Shown: positions 15,019 through 23,789, counted from the first letter of the stretch. The stretch is DNA of 41,079 nt from an uncultured bacterium (GCA_902802935.1 CADCNZ010000111.1:1-41079); one strand, 5' to 3'. Program-made: numbers and translations. Notes: a model not told the origin generated them from the letters alone.

Positions 15019-17334
15019 TTGAAAGTTCTAAAAGAGAAAAATCTAAAAACAATATTTGCTATTACCGCAGTTGTTGCATTCGCCGCCTGCGGAATTGCTT
15101 TTGCTGATGCAGATTTTACTTTTTATGAAATAAATCCTAACAAACAAATCAGACTTGTTAACCCCATCTATTTGGATTCCTCAAAAGTTTCTCACCCATC
15201 TTTAAAAGTCACAAATCCTTCTGAAAACGGACTTTCATCGCTAAGCACAAAATCCTCAAAAACCCAGCAGGTCAAGTTTAACGATCCTTATTCACCTATC
15301 ACAGAAACTGCACCATTTAGAATGCCTACGCCTTCTGAATATAACGCCGGAAAACAAGATGTCCGGCAAGCAGAAAATTCTATTATTCCATCTTCCAACG
15401 TAAACGCATTTGCTCCGCCGATTGAAGAAGTACAGCAAGAAATTCAAGACGAAACTCTTCCTCCTATGCCGACTTTTGTACAAATTCCTCAAGATGAAAC
15501 CCCAAAAGTCGAACAAAACAATGAATCATCTTATTTCGCTTCAGTTCAGGAAGAAGAGATTAATTACGACGGAAAAACCGTTTCAGGTATTACAATTAAA
15601 GGGCTAAATCAAGTAAGTGAAGATGCTGTTCTAAACAGGCTTTCTATAAGGAACGGTTCTAAATATAACGCGGAAAAGCTTCAGGAAGATTTGCAAAACA
15701 TATACAACATGGGGTATTTTTCCGATAATATGTCCATAACCCCGACACTTAATGACAATGACACAGTAAGCTTAGAATACACTCTACAGGAAAATATTAT
15801 CGTATCAGATGTTTCAATTAAAGGTAACACCGTATTTACAACGCACGAGCTTTTGCCAATTGTGAAACCCCTAAAAGGTCAGCCGCAAAACCTCAACAAC
15901 ATAAATGATGCCATCGAAAGGCTTAACAAATATTATGCAGACAAAGGTTACATCTTGGCAAGTGTGAAGAACGTAGATGACACAGAAGATGGTGCGCTTA
16001 TTTTTGAGATTTCTGAAGGTATTATTGATCAAATAGTATTTGAAGGGAACCATAAAACCAAGAATTACGTTATTGAGCGTAACATATTGACTCAACCCGG
16101 CACAATATATAACGAAGAATACATAAAAAAAGATATTGCAAAACTCTATTCAACCCAAATATTCAAAGAAGTCGACCGAAAAATTGAACCCAGCCCAAAC
16201 AAAGACGGTGAATACATTGTTACGGTAAAAGTTACCGAAGACTCGTCAAACAGCTTATCTATCGGAGGCGGTATCGATAACGCCCTTGGTGCATTTGGTT
16301 CAATAGGTTACAACGAGAAAAATTTCCTTGGAAAAGGTCAAAAATTCGGCATTTCAGGTCTGATAGGTTCCGGAGTATTGCTTAGTGACGCTTCAATTAA
16401 AAATCGTATGAACTACAACCTTGAAATGAACTGGATGGAACCACACTTTATGAACGAAAATACTTCCCTTGCCGCTAAACTATTCTACAGAGACTTGGGA
16501 AGCTATCAAATCCCGCTTGCAATAGAACGCAGATTCGGAATAAGTACGAGACTTGAACATAAAATTAAAGGTAACGAACATCTGACAACAAACTTTGGAA
16601 TAGGTTTCGAACATATACATCTTAGCGAAGGTGACAAAGACAAAATTGCAAATATGTACAAACGTAATAATATTAACTTTGCCAAAAGAAAGGAGCAATT
16701 GAGAGGGGGCTCATTCTTGAATATATCTCCTGGAGTTAAATACAGCACTCTCGACAATGAAGATATGCCAAGAGAAGGTTTAATTGCTAAAGCTAATTTT
16801 GTAGAAGCTCTTGGAATTGATGATATACACCACTCAAACGGACGTCTGATTGGCGGAATAACAAAATACATACCCGTTTTCAAAAAGTCTACCTTATCTA
16901 TAGGTGCAAAGGGCGGTGTTAAAGTTCATGGAAAAGAAATGCCGGAGGTTATGGCATTCAGACTCGGCGGTCCTTACTCTGTAAGAGGCTTCAAAATGAA
17001 TGGTGTCGGTACAGGTGAGCATTTTATTATGGGTAGCGCAGAATTACAAACACCTATACCATTCTTTGACCGATTCAAATACGATATTCTTAAGAACATG
17101 AGATTTGCCTTCTTTGTTGATGCCGGCAAAGTATTTGACCCGACAGTTTCAAGTAAATTATATGACAGACCGCTTAGTGCTATATCCGGAGGTATCGGTC
17201 TAAGAATTTATATACCTAATATCGGTCCGATATCTATTGACTACGGTATACCGATTACAAATCCTGGACACTATGGCAAGAGAAGCGGACAATTCACGTT
17301 TGGTACAAGCGGTTATTACGACAGTTATTACTAA
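15019..17334 (+). CDS. bamA: Omp85-family outer-membrane assembly protein BamA
   Basis: This 771-aa protein has a signal peptide (cleavage near residue 29), then a long Pro/Ser/Gln-rich region to about 180. Three POTRA domains follow (about 187-258, 260-336 and 337-407), then a 16-strand-type barrel (412-771). The hallmark VRGF lies in GGPYSVRGF near residue 657, and the C-terminal strand is aromatic. It inserts beta-barrel proteins into the outer membrane. E. coli BamA has five POTRAs; three POTRAs plus a proline-rich N-terminal extension is the cyanobacterial layout. The start is TTG at 15019, the only in-frame candidate that keeps the signal peptide. skp follows 30 bases downstream, as in many bacteria. 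Confidence 0.92.
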   Translation: MKVLKEKNLKTIFAITAVVAFAACGIAFADADFTFYEINPNKQIRLVNPIYLDSSKVSHPSLKVTNPSENGLSSLSTKSSKTQQVKFNDPYSPITETAPFRMPTPSEYNAGKQDVRQAENSIIPSSNVNAFAPPIEEVQQEIQDETLPPMPTFVQIPQDETPKVEQNNESSYFASVQEEEINYDGKTVSGITIKGLNQVSEDAVLNRLSIRNGSKYNAEKLQEDLQNIYNMGYFSDNMSITPTLNDNDTVSLEYTLQENIIVSDVSIKGNTVFTTHELLPIVKPLKGQPQNLNNINDAIERLNKYYADKGYILASVKNVDDTEDGALIFEISEGIIDQIVFEGNHKTKNYVIERNILTQPGTIYNEEYIKKDIAKLYSTQIFKEVDRKIEPSPNKDGEYIVTVKVTEDSSNSLSIGGGIDNALGAFGSIGYNEKNFLGKGQKFGISGLIGSGVLLSDASIKNRMNYNLEMNWMEPHFMNENTSLAAKLFYRDLGSYQIPLAIERRFGISTRLEHKIKGNEHLTTNFGIGFEHIHLSEGDKDKIANMYKRNNINFAKRKEQLRGGSFLNISPGVKYSTLDNEDMPREGLIAKANFVEALGIDDIHHSNGRLIGGITKYIPVFKKSTLSIGAKGGVKVHGKEMPEVMAFRLGGPYSVRGFKMNGVGTGEHFIMGSAELQTPIPFFDRFKYDILKNMRFAFFVDAGKVFDPTVSSKLYDRPLSAISGGIGLRIYIPNIGPISIDYGIPITNPGHYGKRSGQFTFGTSGYYDSYY

Positions 17335-17364
17335 AATTAAGAATTAAAAAAGGAGAATGGTAAA

Positions 17365-17820
17365 TTGAAAATTATTATTAAATCTGTATTGTCTTTATTT
17401 GCTATATTCATAATGCTTCCCTCTTTTGCAGGCGGGGTAGGCTATATTGACTATCAAAAAGTCTTTGAAAACTATCAATATGCAAAAACTGCTATGCGAG
17501 AAATTCAAACAAAAGAAACTGAAATCAAAAAATATCTTGATGCTAAAGAAGCTGAATTTGATAAACTTGAAACGCCTATTCAGAAAAAGAAATTTCAAGC
17601 AACTGTTCAAGCAGAAATGAAAACCAAAGAAGCTGCATTTAATGATTTTAGGGAAAAACGGGAAGAAGCTGTTTATCAAAGAATACACGCTGTCTCGGAA
17701 AAAATTCGTCTTGAAAAAGGTCTTGATGCCATTCTTGATGCAAGAAGTGTTTTTTCCGGAGGAGTTGATATCACAGATACTCTTATAAAAACTCTCAATA
17801 GCGGAAGTGCAGCAAAATAA
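17365..17820 (+). CDS. skp: OmpH/Skp-like periplasmic chaperone
   Basis: The 151-aa protein has a signal peptide (to about residue 22), then GVGYIDYQKVFENY, the characteristic OmpH/Skp opening (VGYVDxQKVF). A Lys/Glu-rich helical arm of about 80 residues follows, and a C-terminal segment that would complete the trimeric body. Skp holds unfolded outer-membrane proteins for delivery to BamA, encoded directly upstream. The start is TTG with AGGAG nine bases before it; the ATG in between is closed by a stop after two codons. Length fits the family (about 150-170 aa). Confidence 0.88.
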   Translation: MKIIIKSVLSLFAIFIMLPSFAGGVGYIDYQKVFENYQYAKTAMREIQTKETEIKKYLDAKEAEFDKLETPIQKKKFQATVQAEMKTKEAAFNDFREKREEAVYQRIHAVSEKIRLEKGLDAILDARSVFSGGVDITDTLIKTLNSGSAAK

Positions 17821-17913
17821 AATTCATTAAATATTGTTAAAATTTGAGACTAAATATTTTCCTTTTGAACAATTTTAGATGTATAATCGTATAGAGATTA
17901 TAAGGATTTTATT

Positions 17914-18195
17914 ATGGGTATTGGAATTTCTGTACTGGTTGTTTTTATAGTATTGGCTGTTATTTTGAAAAATATTATAAGTTTTGGAATTAAGCTTACT
18001 GCGTTTGTTATACTTGCAGCAGCACTGGCTGTAACTATTTGGGTTTGTTCGGCACAACCTGATATGCATAAACCTTTTTCTATAAACACAATCGAATATC
18101 TTTTCAAGATAAATAAAGACGGCTCGTTGACTACTACAAAACAAATTACACAGACAGTAACTAAAAAAGATAGCGAGGGAAACAATCATGACTAA
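17914..18195 (+). CDS. Small inner-membrane protein, 93 aa
   Basis: Two hydrophobic segments (about 4-21 and 26-46) are followed by a hydrophilic tail with polar Thr/Lys-rich residues, so it is probably an inner-membrane protein. No family is recognised. AAGGA precedes the ATG by seven bases, and TATAAT stands at 17882-17887. It overlaps the start of the next gene by eight bases, so the two are likely translated together. It begins the run of envelope genes that extends to 23632. Confidence 0.6.
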   Translation: MGIGISVLVVFIVLAVILKNIISFGIKLTAFVILAAALAVTIWVCSAQPDMHKPFSINTIEYLFKINKDGSLTTTKQITQTVTKKDSEGNNHD

Positions 18196-19225
18196 TTTTA
18201 AAAGACTAATCGCATTCTTGCTATTATTATTTTTCTCGTCTGCAAATTCCGCTTTTGCATTCAGTGAGCTTTATTACCTTAAAAACGTGCAGACATCAGA
18301 AATTCAACCGATTGTTGATAATTACTATTCTACATACGGATTTAATATAATTAAAAGAAATCCGTATTACGGCGTAGCACAAACCGGTAATGACTACGCT
18401 GTAGTTGTTTTACAGCAAAGCGGCAACAATATGTTTTATTACTACCAATCAGAAAATAATACAAAAATTAATAAAGCTATACTTAAAGAAATCAAACGAC
18501 GCGATATAATTTGTGAACAATCTTTTAACACAAATATTATTAGTATTTACGACAATATCGCAAACGAAACCGTAATGACATCAGGCGCAGTAAAACAATA
18601 TTCATTTGAAGAACCGGAATCAATATTTACACCGCCTGCTCAAACACAACAAATACAGCAGCAAAATACACTAAGAGGAGGCGTCGTTCAGCTTGCTGCA
18701 GGAACTAAACTGCAAACTTATCTGCAAAACGCTATAAATACTGCAACAGCTGTTAAAGGAGACAAAGTTATAGCGGTCTTGCAGCAGAATTTAACATATA
18801 ATGGTATAACCGTTGCACCGCAAGGAAGTATTGTAGAAGGGACCCTTTCAAAAGCAAGAAACGCGACATACGGTTCAAGGAATGGTAGAGTTGTTATCTC
18901 GTTTAACAAAATAATTACACCTGAAAATAAAGTATACAATATTTCTGCAGAAGAAATAGATTTTACTGTTTCAAACGACGGAAAGTTAAAGGAATCTATA
19001 AAAAGTGCAGCTACAAGTGCTGCCGTTGGTGCAATAGCAGGATTGTTATTTGCTCTGATAACAGATAAAAATGTTGGAAGCTCTATGGCAGTTGGTGCAG
19101 GTGTTGGCGCAGGAACATCTGCGGTTGTTTCTACTGCAGAACGAGGTGTTGATGCAGAGATTCCGTCCTTTACGGAATTAGAATTGACATTAACTAAACC
19201 TCTCAGCATATCAGTCAGCTACTAA
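18188..19225 (+). CDS. Exported protein with VirB10/TrbI-like C-terminal region
   Basis: The 345-aa protein has a signal peptide (to about 25, SAFA/FSE), a unique N-terminal domain and a Gln/Pro-rich linker (about 147-160). Its C-terminal region resembles the VirB10/TrbI beta-barrel domain of type IV secretion: LAAGTKLQTYL, then GDKVIAVLQQNL, then PQGSIVEGTLSKA, then GRVVISFNKIITPE. A Gly/Ala-rich hydrophobic hairpin (SAAVGAIAGLLFAL … SMAVGAGVGAGTSAVV, about 277-317) resembles the antenna-like membrane helices of that fold. No other T4SS genes are nearby, so a role in conjugation is unlikely. It may form a periplasmic or outer-membrane ring in an unknown envelope structure. The resemblance is by motif only. 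Confidence 0.5.
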   Translation: MTNFKRLIAFLLLLFFSSANSAFAFSELYYLKNVQTSEIQPIVDNYYSTYGFNIIKRNPYYGVAQTGNDYAVVVLQQSGNNMFYYYQSENNTKINKAILKEIKRRDIICEQSFNTNIISIYDNIANETVMTSGAVKQYSFEEPESIFTPPAQTQQIQQQNTLRGGVVQLAAGTKLQTYLQNAINTATAVKGDKVIAVLQQNLTYNGITVAPQGSIVEGTLSKARNATYGSRNGRVVISFNKIITPENKVYNISAEEIDFTVSNDGKLKESIKSAATSAAVGAIAGLLFALITDKNVGSSMAVGAGVGAGTSAVVSTAERGVDAEIPSFTELELTLTKPLSISVSY

Positions 19226-19263
19226 CTTTCAAGAATAAACATAAATACCAAAAAGGAAACATT

Positions 19264-19932
19264 ATGAATAAGAGATTAATTACAGTTGGATTATTAATTT
19301 TAAGCATTGCTATTATCGGCAAACTGCTTTTCTTTGCAGCAAAAAATATCAAAGTTGACGAATTTCATAAGGCTGCAATAATATTTGCGGTAGATTCTTC
19401 TGCTTCAAACCAAAAGAATTTGCCTGACCAAATCAAATACTTAAAATCTCTTTGTGCAATACTTGACCCTGAGGATGAAATTAAAATTCTCAAAGTTTCC
19501 CAAGATTCATATCTAATATATGAAGGCTCTCCAGGAAATTCAAAAGGAATTACAAAAGCTGTAGAAGCATTTACGCAATATAATTCAAAAGACTACGGAA
19601 CCGCATACGGATTAGCTATTAAAAAAGCTTTTGAACATTGTCTTACGATGAAAAAGGAAGGGTATGTTCCTGCTGTTGTCATAATTGGAGACCTCGAAAA
19701 CGAAGGCGCAATTGAAAAACAAATTAATTGGGATACTTTGCCTGAAAATGTTAAAAAGGTTCAAGAATACATACCTGAAATTTCTATGATGTTCGTATAT
19801 GCACATCCTGAAAAACTTGATATGGTAAAAACAAAGCTTAACCCTGTTTTGGGTGAAAAGAAGTTAATCGTTGCAAACGAAACAAACGTAGACAAAGCGA
19901 ACAGAAGATTTCTTGAGGCAATCGGCAGATAG
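19264..19932 (+). CDS. Membrane-anchored von Willebrand factor A-like protein
   Basis: The 222-aa protein has one N-terminal membrane helix (about 6-26) followed by a vWA-type fold. FAVDSSAS at 41-48 gives the MIDAS motif DxSxS (Asp44, Ser46, Ser48), and VVIIGDLENEG about 100 residues later supplies the strand with the third metal-binding aspartate. The domain probably faces the periplasm. vWA domains bind a metal and dock partner proteins. Its neighbours suggest it is part of a multiprotein envelope complex. The two middle MIDAS residues are not certain. AAGGA precedes the ATG. Confidence 0.68.
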   Translation: MNKRLITVGLLILSIAIIGKLLFFAAKNIKVDEFHKAAIIFAVDSSASNQKNLPDQIKYLKSLCAILDPEDEIKILKVSQDSYLIYEGSPGNSKGITKAVEAFTQYNSKDYGTAYGLAIKKAFEHCLTMKKEGYVPAVVIIGDLENEGAIEKQINWDTLPENVKKVQEYIPEISMMFVYAHPEKLDMVKTKLNPVLGEKKLIVANETNVDKANRRFLEAIGR

Positions 19933-19963
19933 GAGTAAAGGGGGTAAAGGGGTAAAGGGCAAA
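19932..19963 (+). repeat. Short tandem G-run repeat
   Basis: Three to four units of an 8-9 base repeat (GGAGTAAA, GGGGGTAAA, GGGGTAAA, GGGC) begin in the stop codon of the vWA gene. The G-runs spaced by TAAA could nearly form a quadruplex on the plus strand. Confidence 0.55.
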
Positions 19964-20058
19964 AAAATAACTTCCGGATATTACTTTATCCACCCTTTCT
20001 TTCTACGGTGATAAGATTTAATTAAAAGTCAAAATAAATAATTTAAAAAGGAGCAATA

Positions 20059-21654
20059 ATGGCATTTACAATAGTTACAAAATACGGAGAAAAAACTTTT
20101 GCAGACAAAGAGCTCGTGAATATAAGTTCTAAAGCAGGTGCTGATGTTCAAATGAGTATTGGATTTGATTTTCTTTTAACAGTTCAATATGACATTAGGA
20201 CAAATAAATGCGTTCTTTTGAATCAATTTAACAACCAGAGATTTTTATTCAAAGGAAGACCAATCCCTGCAAGGCTTGATATTGAAAAAGTTTGTAAAGT
20301 TATGGTAGACGGAAGTGATGATTTTATAACAATAAAAGTTATTGGAGAATCTTCAACCATAAACATTTCGGAAGAAAATATTTCTGAAGCAGAAATGCAG
20401 GCCATTTATGGCAATGAAGTAAATGCTGCTGCTAAAATTATGGTAGAAAAACGTAAAGCCGAAATCGAAAATGCACGTGTCGGAATAATAAAAGAAGTCG
20501 GCGCGAGAATAAACGATTTAAAACGTAAAATTTCTATGAATTCTAAAGGCGGGATAATGCTCCATATAGCAATGTTTGTTGCGTCTTTTATCTGTGCTTT
20601 CGGTGTATCAAACTACCTGACAGGACTTCCGCTGGAAGAAGCAGGAAGCGTAATTCAAATGCCTACAAATATGAAACTTATTTTCATATACGCACTCATA
20701 ATATATGGAGTTGGCTTGATTCTTAAACAAGGTATATTCTTATTTTTACAGAACAAGCTGGGAGAAGGTAACGTTACAACTCAACTTGCCGAAAAATTTA
20801 TGATTGTTCTTTCTCTTGTGTTTTATGCGGCAATATATTTAATTAACGTTCTCTATTACATTTCACCAAAAACATTCCCTGTATTTGCTGTTTTGATATC
20901 ACTTTTCTTTGTAGGAACAACCGCAACTCTTGCTCTTGCTTGCGGTTATTACAAAAACGCAAGTGTAGAGACAAAGCAAGAACTCGATGAAATTGAATAC
21001 AGAGAAGATTTTGAACACGTTATTAAAGAATATCAACAATGGATTGAAAGATATGCAAATACTTTGAGCAAAACGAAGATTAATAATATAAAAGACAAGC
21101 TATTCGGACTTCAAATTAAATCTTTGGGAGAAATGCTATTAGGATTAATTACAGCTCCTTTCTTGGCTTATGGCGTTTCTAATACTCTTGCAAGCTGCTT
21201 CCCTGAAGCTGCAGGGTGGGTGAGAATTTCAGGATTAAGATTAAGCCCTGTATTTTTGGCACTTGCTACTTTCTTAATCATTTTTGCTTTCTTTAACTTT
21301 GTTAACGGATTTTTATGCAGCAAAAAAATTCAAGCTTCAAACGTACTGAAGCAAGATGGTTTCAGTAATTATTTGCAGCATGGGGTAGAAATATACGGAC
21401 TTGAAGGTATTAAAAAACTTGACCGTGAAATGCGACGTTCTTTCATAATTGGTATTGCTATAATAGGTATTGAGTTTTCAATGAACGTATCTTACTTTAT
21501 GCAAGAAATCGGCGGCGATTTGAGCGGTATGCTTTTGAGTGCTGTTGCAGCACTTGTTCCTACGGCACTGTTAATTGCTGAAACATATATGTTAAGTCAG
21601 ACAAAATTTGAAACATTTGCCTGCGAAGAAACAGTCGCCAAAATCGGAGGCTAG
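20059..21654 (+). CDS. Polytopic membrane protein with FHA-like N-terminus and internal duplication
   Basis: This 531-aa protein starts with a beta-rich soluble domain (1-100) resembling an FHA-like fold: LVNISSKAGADVQMS, LLNQ…FLFKGRPI, VDGSDDFITIKV. A charged helix follows (105-160), then eight predicted membrane segments. The membrane part is an internal duplication: 180-196 AFGVSNYLTGLPLEEAG and 370-386 AYGVSNTLASCFPEAAG align, and four helices follow each unit start (about 165-300 and 357-515). A cytoplasmic coiled segment (300-355) joins the units. No family is recognised. It may be a scaffold or channel in the 17914-23632 gene group. GGAG precedes the ATG. Confidence 0.6.
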   Translation: MAFTIVTKYGEKTFADKELVNISSKAGADVQMSIGFDFLLTVQYDIRTNKCVLLNQFNNQRFLFKGRPIPARLDIEKVCKVMVDGSDDFITIKVIGESSTINISEENISEAEMQAIYGNEVNAAAKIMVEKRKAEIENARVGIIKEVGARINDLKRKISMNSKGGIMLHIAMFVASFICAFGVSNYLTGLPLEEAGSVIQMPTNMKLIFIYALIIYGVGLILKQGIFLFLQNKLGEGNVTTQLAEKFMIVLSLVFYAAIYLINVLYYISPKTFPVFAVLISLFFVGTTATLALACGYYKNASVETKQELDEIEYREDFEHVIKEYQQWIERYANTLSKTKINNIKDKLFGLQIKSLGEMLLGLITAPFLAYGVSNTLASCFPEAAGWVRISGLRLSPVFLALATFLIIFAFFNFVNGFLCSKKIQASNVLKQDGFSNYLQHGVEIYGLEGIKKLDREMRRSFIIGIAIIGIEFSMNVSYFMQEIGGDLSGMLLSAVAALVPTALLIAETYMLSQTKFETFACEETVAKIGG

Positions 21655-21710
21655 GGTAAAAGACTCAACGCCGCAACTTCTTAAAAACTTAATTTTATAA
21701 TCGATAAATA

Positions 21711-22517
21711 ATGAAACTAATTTTACAAATTCTTTTAATACTTATTGTTGTTTCTACTGCGGTAATTTGCACCGCAAAACCTAAACTGCACAAAACAGTC
21801 ATGGTTTATGATTCCGCGTATACTATTGTTAAAGAAAATGACATAAAAGTTGAAACAGAAACAATTCCTGTAATGGAGATGCCTGTAAAACAGGAGCAAA
21901 GAGTCCAAAAAGTTGAACAAGTTATTCAAAAACCGGCAAAAACATCAAAACAAATACAACAAACCAAAGTTTCAACTCAAACCACTCCTCAAAAAACCAA
22001 AGTAAATACTGTTAAGGTTCAAACTCCTAAAGCAGAAACTGTCGTAAAGCAAACACAATCTTCAAAACCACAAACTCAAACAACTAAGGTTCAAACACAA
22101 AAAGTTGAAATTCCGATTGCAAAACAAACCGTCAAACAGGAGCAGCCGAAAGTTTTAACCCAGCAAGAAGAAACTATAGCTTGGAATATTTGGCGCTCAA
22201 ATCTGCAAAACCAAATTATGCAAGATGTAAAACTACCGCTGCTTCCAAATGGTATAATTTTCAGATTTTCATTTACTGTTGATAAATTCGGAAAAATTTC
22301 AAATCTTCAAACTTGGTCTGATGTTTCTTCTTACACACCTTATGCTATCCAATATATTGCACCTGTCATAAGAAGTTATCAGGGACGTTCGATACTTAAT
22401 TTTCCAACAGGCACAGCTCGAACAATAACCGACGTTAAAGGCGGCTGGAAAATTTCCGATAATGCAAGATACAGCAGCCCTCAGGATTATAATGATATAG
22501 AAAAGGTTGTAAAATAA
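21711..22517 (+). CDS. TonB-like energy-transducer protein
   Basis: The 268-aa protein has an N-terminal membrane anchor (about 3-20), a long Gln/Lys/Thr/Val-rich linker (about 50-150) able to span the periplasm, and a compact C-terminal domain (about 160-255). In that domain IWRSNLQNQIMQDVKLP and FSFTVDKFGKISNLQTW recall the TonB/TolA C-terminal fold (helix, then strands with a vD.dGkI.n turn). TonB and TolA couple inner-membrane proton-motive force to outer-membrane work, but no ExbBD or TolQR partner is encoded in this window. Its stop overlaps the next start (TAATG), so the two transducer-like genes are coupled. No strong ribosome site precedes its ATG. Confidence 0.62.
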   Translation: MKLILQILLILIVVSTAVICTAKPKLHKTVMVYDSAYTIVKENDIKVETETIPVMEMPVKQEQRVQKVEQVIQKPAKTSKQIQQTKVSTQTTPQKTKVNTVKVQTPKAETVVKQTQSSKPQTQTTKVQTQKVEIPIAKQTVKQEQPKVLTQQEETIAWNIWRSNLQNQIMQDVKLPLLPNGIIFRFSFTVDKFGKISNLQTWSDVSSYTPYAIQYIAPVIRSYQGRSILNFPTGTARTITDVKGGWKISDNARYSSPQDYNDIEKVVK

Positions 22518-23632
22518 TGTATAAATGTAGTGAATGCGGATGTGAATATGATATTAAACCGGAATTTTGTGATTGCGGAAATGATACTTTTGAAAAAATC
22601 GAAACAACTGACAAAATACCCGTTCAAGAGACACAATCTGATATAAAAACTATAAAACCTGTGAAACTTGAGGTAAAACATCAAGAAAAATTTCCGAATA
22701 TTCAAAAAAAATCCTTTACTGAACAATACCCCGGTTTTTCAAGATTTGTAAGCTCTATTGATCCGATTTCCGGCAGCATTTTTGGTATCTGCATATTATT
22801 ATCTTTTATAGTTATTTTCTTTTTGTGGAATGTTGATGAAAATAATATCACCTCGCCCCAGCCCTCTCCTCAAGGCAAGGGAGCGATTTCCCATAATATT
22901 CCTTCTATAGATAAAATATGGAATAGCACACCGCCTGCACCTCTTAAAGAAGAAACAAAACAAGAAGATAACATTAAACCTGCACCAATAGTTCAACAAG
23001 TTGTTAAGCAAATTGTTCCGGCGCAAAAACCTAAAATTAATACAACAAAAAAACAGACAAAACAAGTAACTAAAACTGTAACTAAACCAAGTGCAAAAAA
23101 AACACAGGTTAATAATTCTTCTGCAGCATACAAACAGAAAACAAATATATCTGCTCCTAAACAAATAACACAACAAAAAACAACAATTACAAACCCTGCT
23201 CAAAAACAAACTCAAAATAATACAACTGTTCAAACTCAACCAACGCAGACAAAACCTCAAACCGGTATAACAACTGTAACATTACAGAAAAATCCGGCAG
23301 TATCAACGATTGAACAAGTAAATAATACTGCTCTAAAACAAGAACTTAACAATTATAAAGTATCTCTAAGAAATACTATAGGAAGGAAAATTGATTTTAC
23401 AAAAGTTATCGGTGACGGAAACTGCACAGTTGCTTTTAAGATTGATTCAAGCGGAAAATTGATAAATCGTTCGTTTACAAAACAATCATCAAATATAACC
23501 CTAAATGATGCGGTTTATGCTGCTGTTATGTCAACCCCCAGATATAACGCGCCGCCTGCACTATACAAAAATGAAACTTTAAATCTGAATATAAAATTCT
23601 ATAACGGAAATTTTGAGATTACACTAAAATAA
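22517..23632 (+). CDS. Zinc-ribbon, single-helix, TolA/TonB-like protein
   Basis: The 371-aa protein combines an N-terminal zinc-ribbon-like knuckle (Cys4, 7, 9, 18, 20), a cytoplasmic segment and one membrane helix (about 84-104). A long Gln/Thr/Lys/Pro-rich linker (about 140-270) follows. The C-terminal TolA/TonB-like domain (about 280-371) includes VAFKIDSSGKLINRSF, the typical strand-turn-strand, and NDAVYAAVMSTPRYNAPP. The linker is interrupted just after the helix by a translated REP-like element (residues about 112-123, TSPQPSPQGKGA). The zinc ribbon on the cytoplasmic side is unusual for a TonB-type protein and may bind a partner. It is co-translated with the preceding TonB-like gene. 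Confidence 0.6.
   Translation: MYKCSECGCEYDIKPEFCDCGNDTFEKIETTDKIPVQETQSDIKTIKPVKLEVKHQEKFPNIQKKSFTEQYPGFSRFVSSIDPISGSIFGICILLSFIVIFFLWNVDENNITSPQPSPQGKGAISHNIPSIDKIWNSTPPAPLKEETKQEDNIKPAPIVQQVVKQIVPAQKPKINTTKKQTKQVTKTVTKPSAKKTQVNNSSAAYKQKTNISAPKQITQQKTTITNPAQKQTQNNTTVQTQPTQTKPQTGITTVTLQKNPAVSTIEQVNNTALKQELNNYKVSLRNTIGRKIDFTKVIGDGNCTVAFKIDSSGKLINRSFTKQSSNITLNDAVYAAVMSTPRYNAPPALYKNETLNLNIKFYNGNFEITLK
22848..22886 (-). repeat. REP-like element inside a coding sequence, copy 4
   Basis: Read on the minus strand, this has the same order as copies 1-3: CTCCC, TTG, then CCTTGAGGAGAGGG and CTGGGGCGAGGTGA. It lies in frame in the zinc-ribbon TolA-like gene, encoding part of its periplasmic linker. 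Confidence 0.75.
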
Positions 23633-23688
23633 TTTATTATTTAACGCAGATAGCCAATATACCACTAAATATATAAATGACCAATTTG

Positions 23689-23710
23689 CGTTTTGTAAAG
23701 TTTTGTTAAG
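23689..23710 (-). promoter_or_regulatory. Degenerate HLR1-like direct repeat
   Basis: On the minus strand TTAACAAAACTTTACA differs from HLR1 at one position. On the plus strand it is two 10-base repeats (TTTTGTAAAG, TTTTGTTAAG). The 22-base block recurs at 35510-35531 with one mismatch, again upstream of a lineage-type gene. Confidence 0.45.
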
Positions 23711-23789
23711 ACAAACATGCTGAAATAGGCAATTTTACATGGTTTCAGAACTTTATATATTTAAGAGTACAAAAGCGAGGATAAAAATT

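Noticed and set aside
18188-19225. Type IV secretion or conjugation locus
   Set aside because: Only one VirB10/TrbI-like domain is present; no VirB4, VirB11, coupling protein or relaxase is encoded nearby.
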